Below, in pieces: positions 39,731-39,768 of a stretch of 39,768 nt of DNA (its first letter is position 1; each line of letters opens with the position of its first letter). Source of the DNA: UBA6168 sp964442355 (GTDB lineage Bacteria; Bacteroidota; Bacteroidia; Chitinophagales; Saprospiraceae); the NCBI GenBank assembly GCA_964442355.1, contig CAYTZS010000022.1, positions 1-39,768 on the forward strand, given 5' to 3'. The notes beneath the pieces are model-generated. The model did no database searches. It worked only from the letters and a program-made list of their open reading frames with translations, and had not been told where the DNA came from. The position numbers and the translations under genes are program-made.

Positions 39731-39768
39731 TTGGACAACTGCTTGAATTTCAATTGGTTGCATCTAAT

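Noticed and set aside
1..39768. tRNA, rRNA, CRISPR array, insertion sequence or prophage
   Set aside because: No cloverleaf-like arms with GGTTCGAAT-type loops, no regular spacer-repeat arrays, no transposase or phage genes and no target-site duplications were seen.

Overview
The window reads as chromosomal DNA of a member of the Bacteroidota, most likely from the Saprospiria (Lewinella/Haliscomenobacter-like). Reasons: a type IX secretion system (T9SS) plug protein; exported proteins with T9SS type A and type B C-terminal sorting domains and SprB repeats; many families largely restricted to Bacteroidota (DUF4833, DUF5686, DUF6089, DUF5723, DUF4837, DUF3109, DUF4350); tandem OmpH/Skp genes; and several promoters of the Bacteroidota form TTTG-N(17-20)-TAnnTTTG. 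Base composition is moderate and even, and I see no insertion sequence, prophage, integron, CRISPR array, rRNA or tRNA. This is mostly a core-genome stretch with short intergenic gaps.

Layout. 1-4.2 kb: a 3'-truncated tRNA-guanine transglycosylase (tgt), an OsmC peroxidase, an HD phosphohydrolase fused to a Pycsar-effector-like membrane domain, and a DUF4833/CDP-alcohol phosphatidyltransferase pair coupled by an ATGA overlap. 4.4-12.4 kb: a large DUF5686 outer-membrane protein, a PLP aminotransferase, a membrane-anchored parvulin (PpiD-like) and a mitochondrial-type citrate synthase. 12.6-17.7 kb: a small Spy-like secreted protein, a Cys-rich DUF3109 protein, a beta-barrel protein, an exported SUMF1-fold protein and a DUF4129-DUF4350 pair. 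17.8-23.6 kb: mtaB, two OmpH/Skp chaperones, an Ig-like lipoprotein and xerD. 23.8-30.8 kb: a sodium/solute symporter, a lectin-type T9SS cargo, pnuC and a large modular cohesin/dockerin/SprB T9SS cargo. 30.9-39.7 kb: a long-chain polyprenyl diphosphate synthase, a DUF5723 barrel, a glycine-rich RRM protein, a double FKBP isomerase, the T9SS plug, a PorT-like barrel, a DUF4837 lipoprotein and a CoA-binding protein.

Functional themes. Envelope biogenesis dominates: parvulin, FKBP and Skp chaperones would assist the many predicted outer-membrane barrels, and the T9SS plug belongs to the machinery exporting the two CTD-bearing cargo proteins. tgt and mtaB modify tRNA. Most transcription units end in clear hairpin terminators, several of them usable from both strands.

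Most unusual points. (i) The HD-PycTM fusion has no adjacent nucleotide cyclase. (ii) In Tgt all three zinc-binding cysteines align with serines while the histidine ligand is kept. (iii) A set of gene-boundary elements is built from short reiterated words (GGTTGATAAGG, TTTGARTTGTTTGA, CTCATAACTKAT, TAGATTTACGA), two of them folded into large inverted repeats. (iv) A nested inverted repeat overlaps the likely promoter of the phosphatidyltransferase. I found no clear multi-gene defence or biosynthetic island. All functional calls are from reading the sequence; no database search was run.
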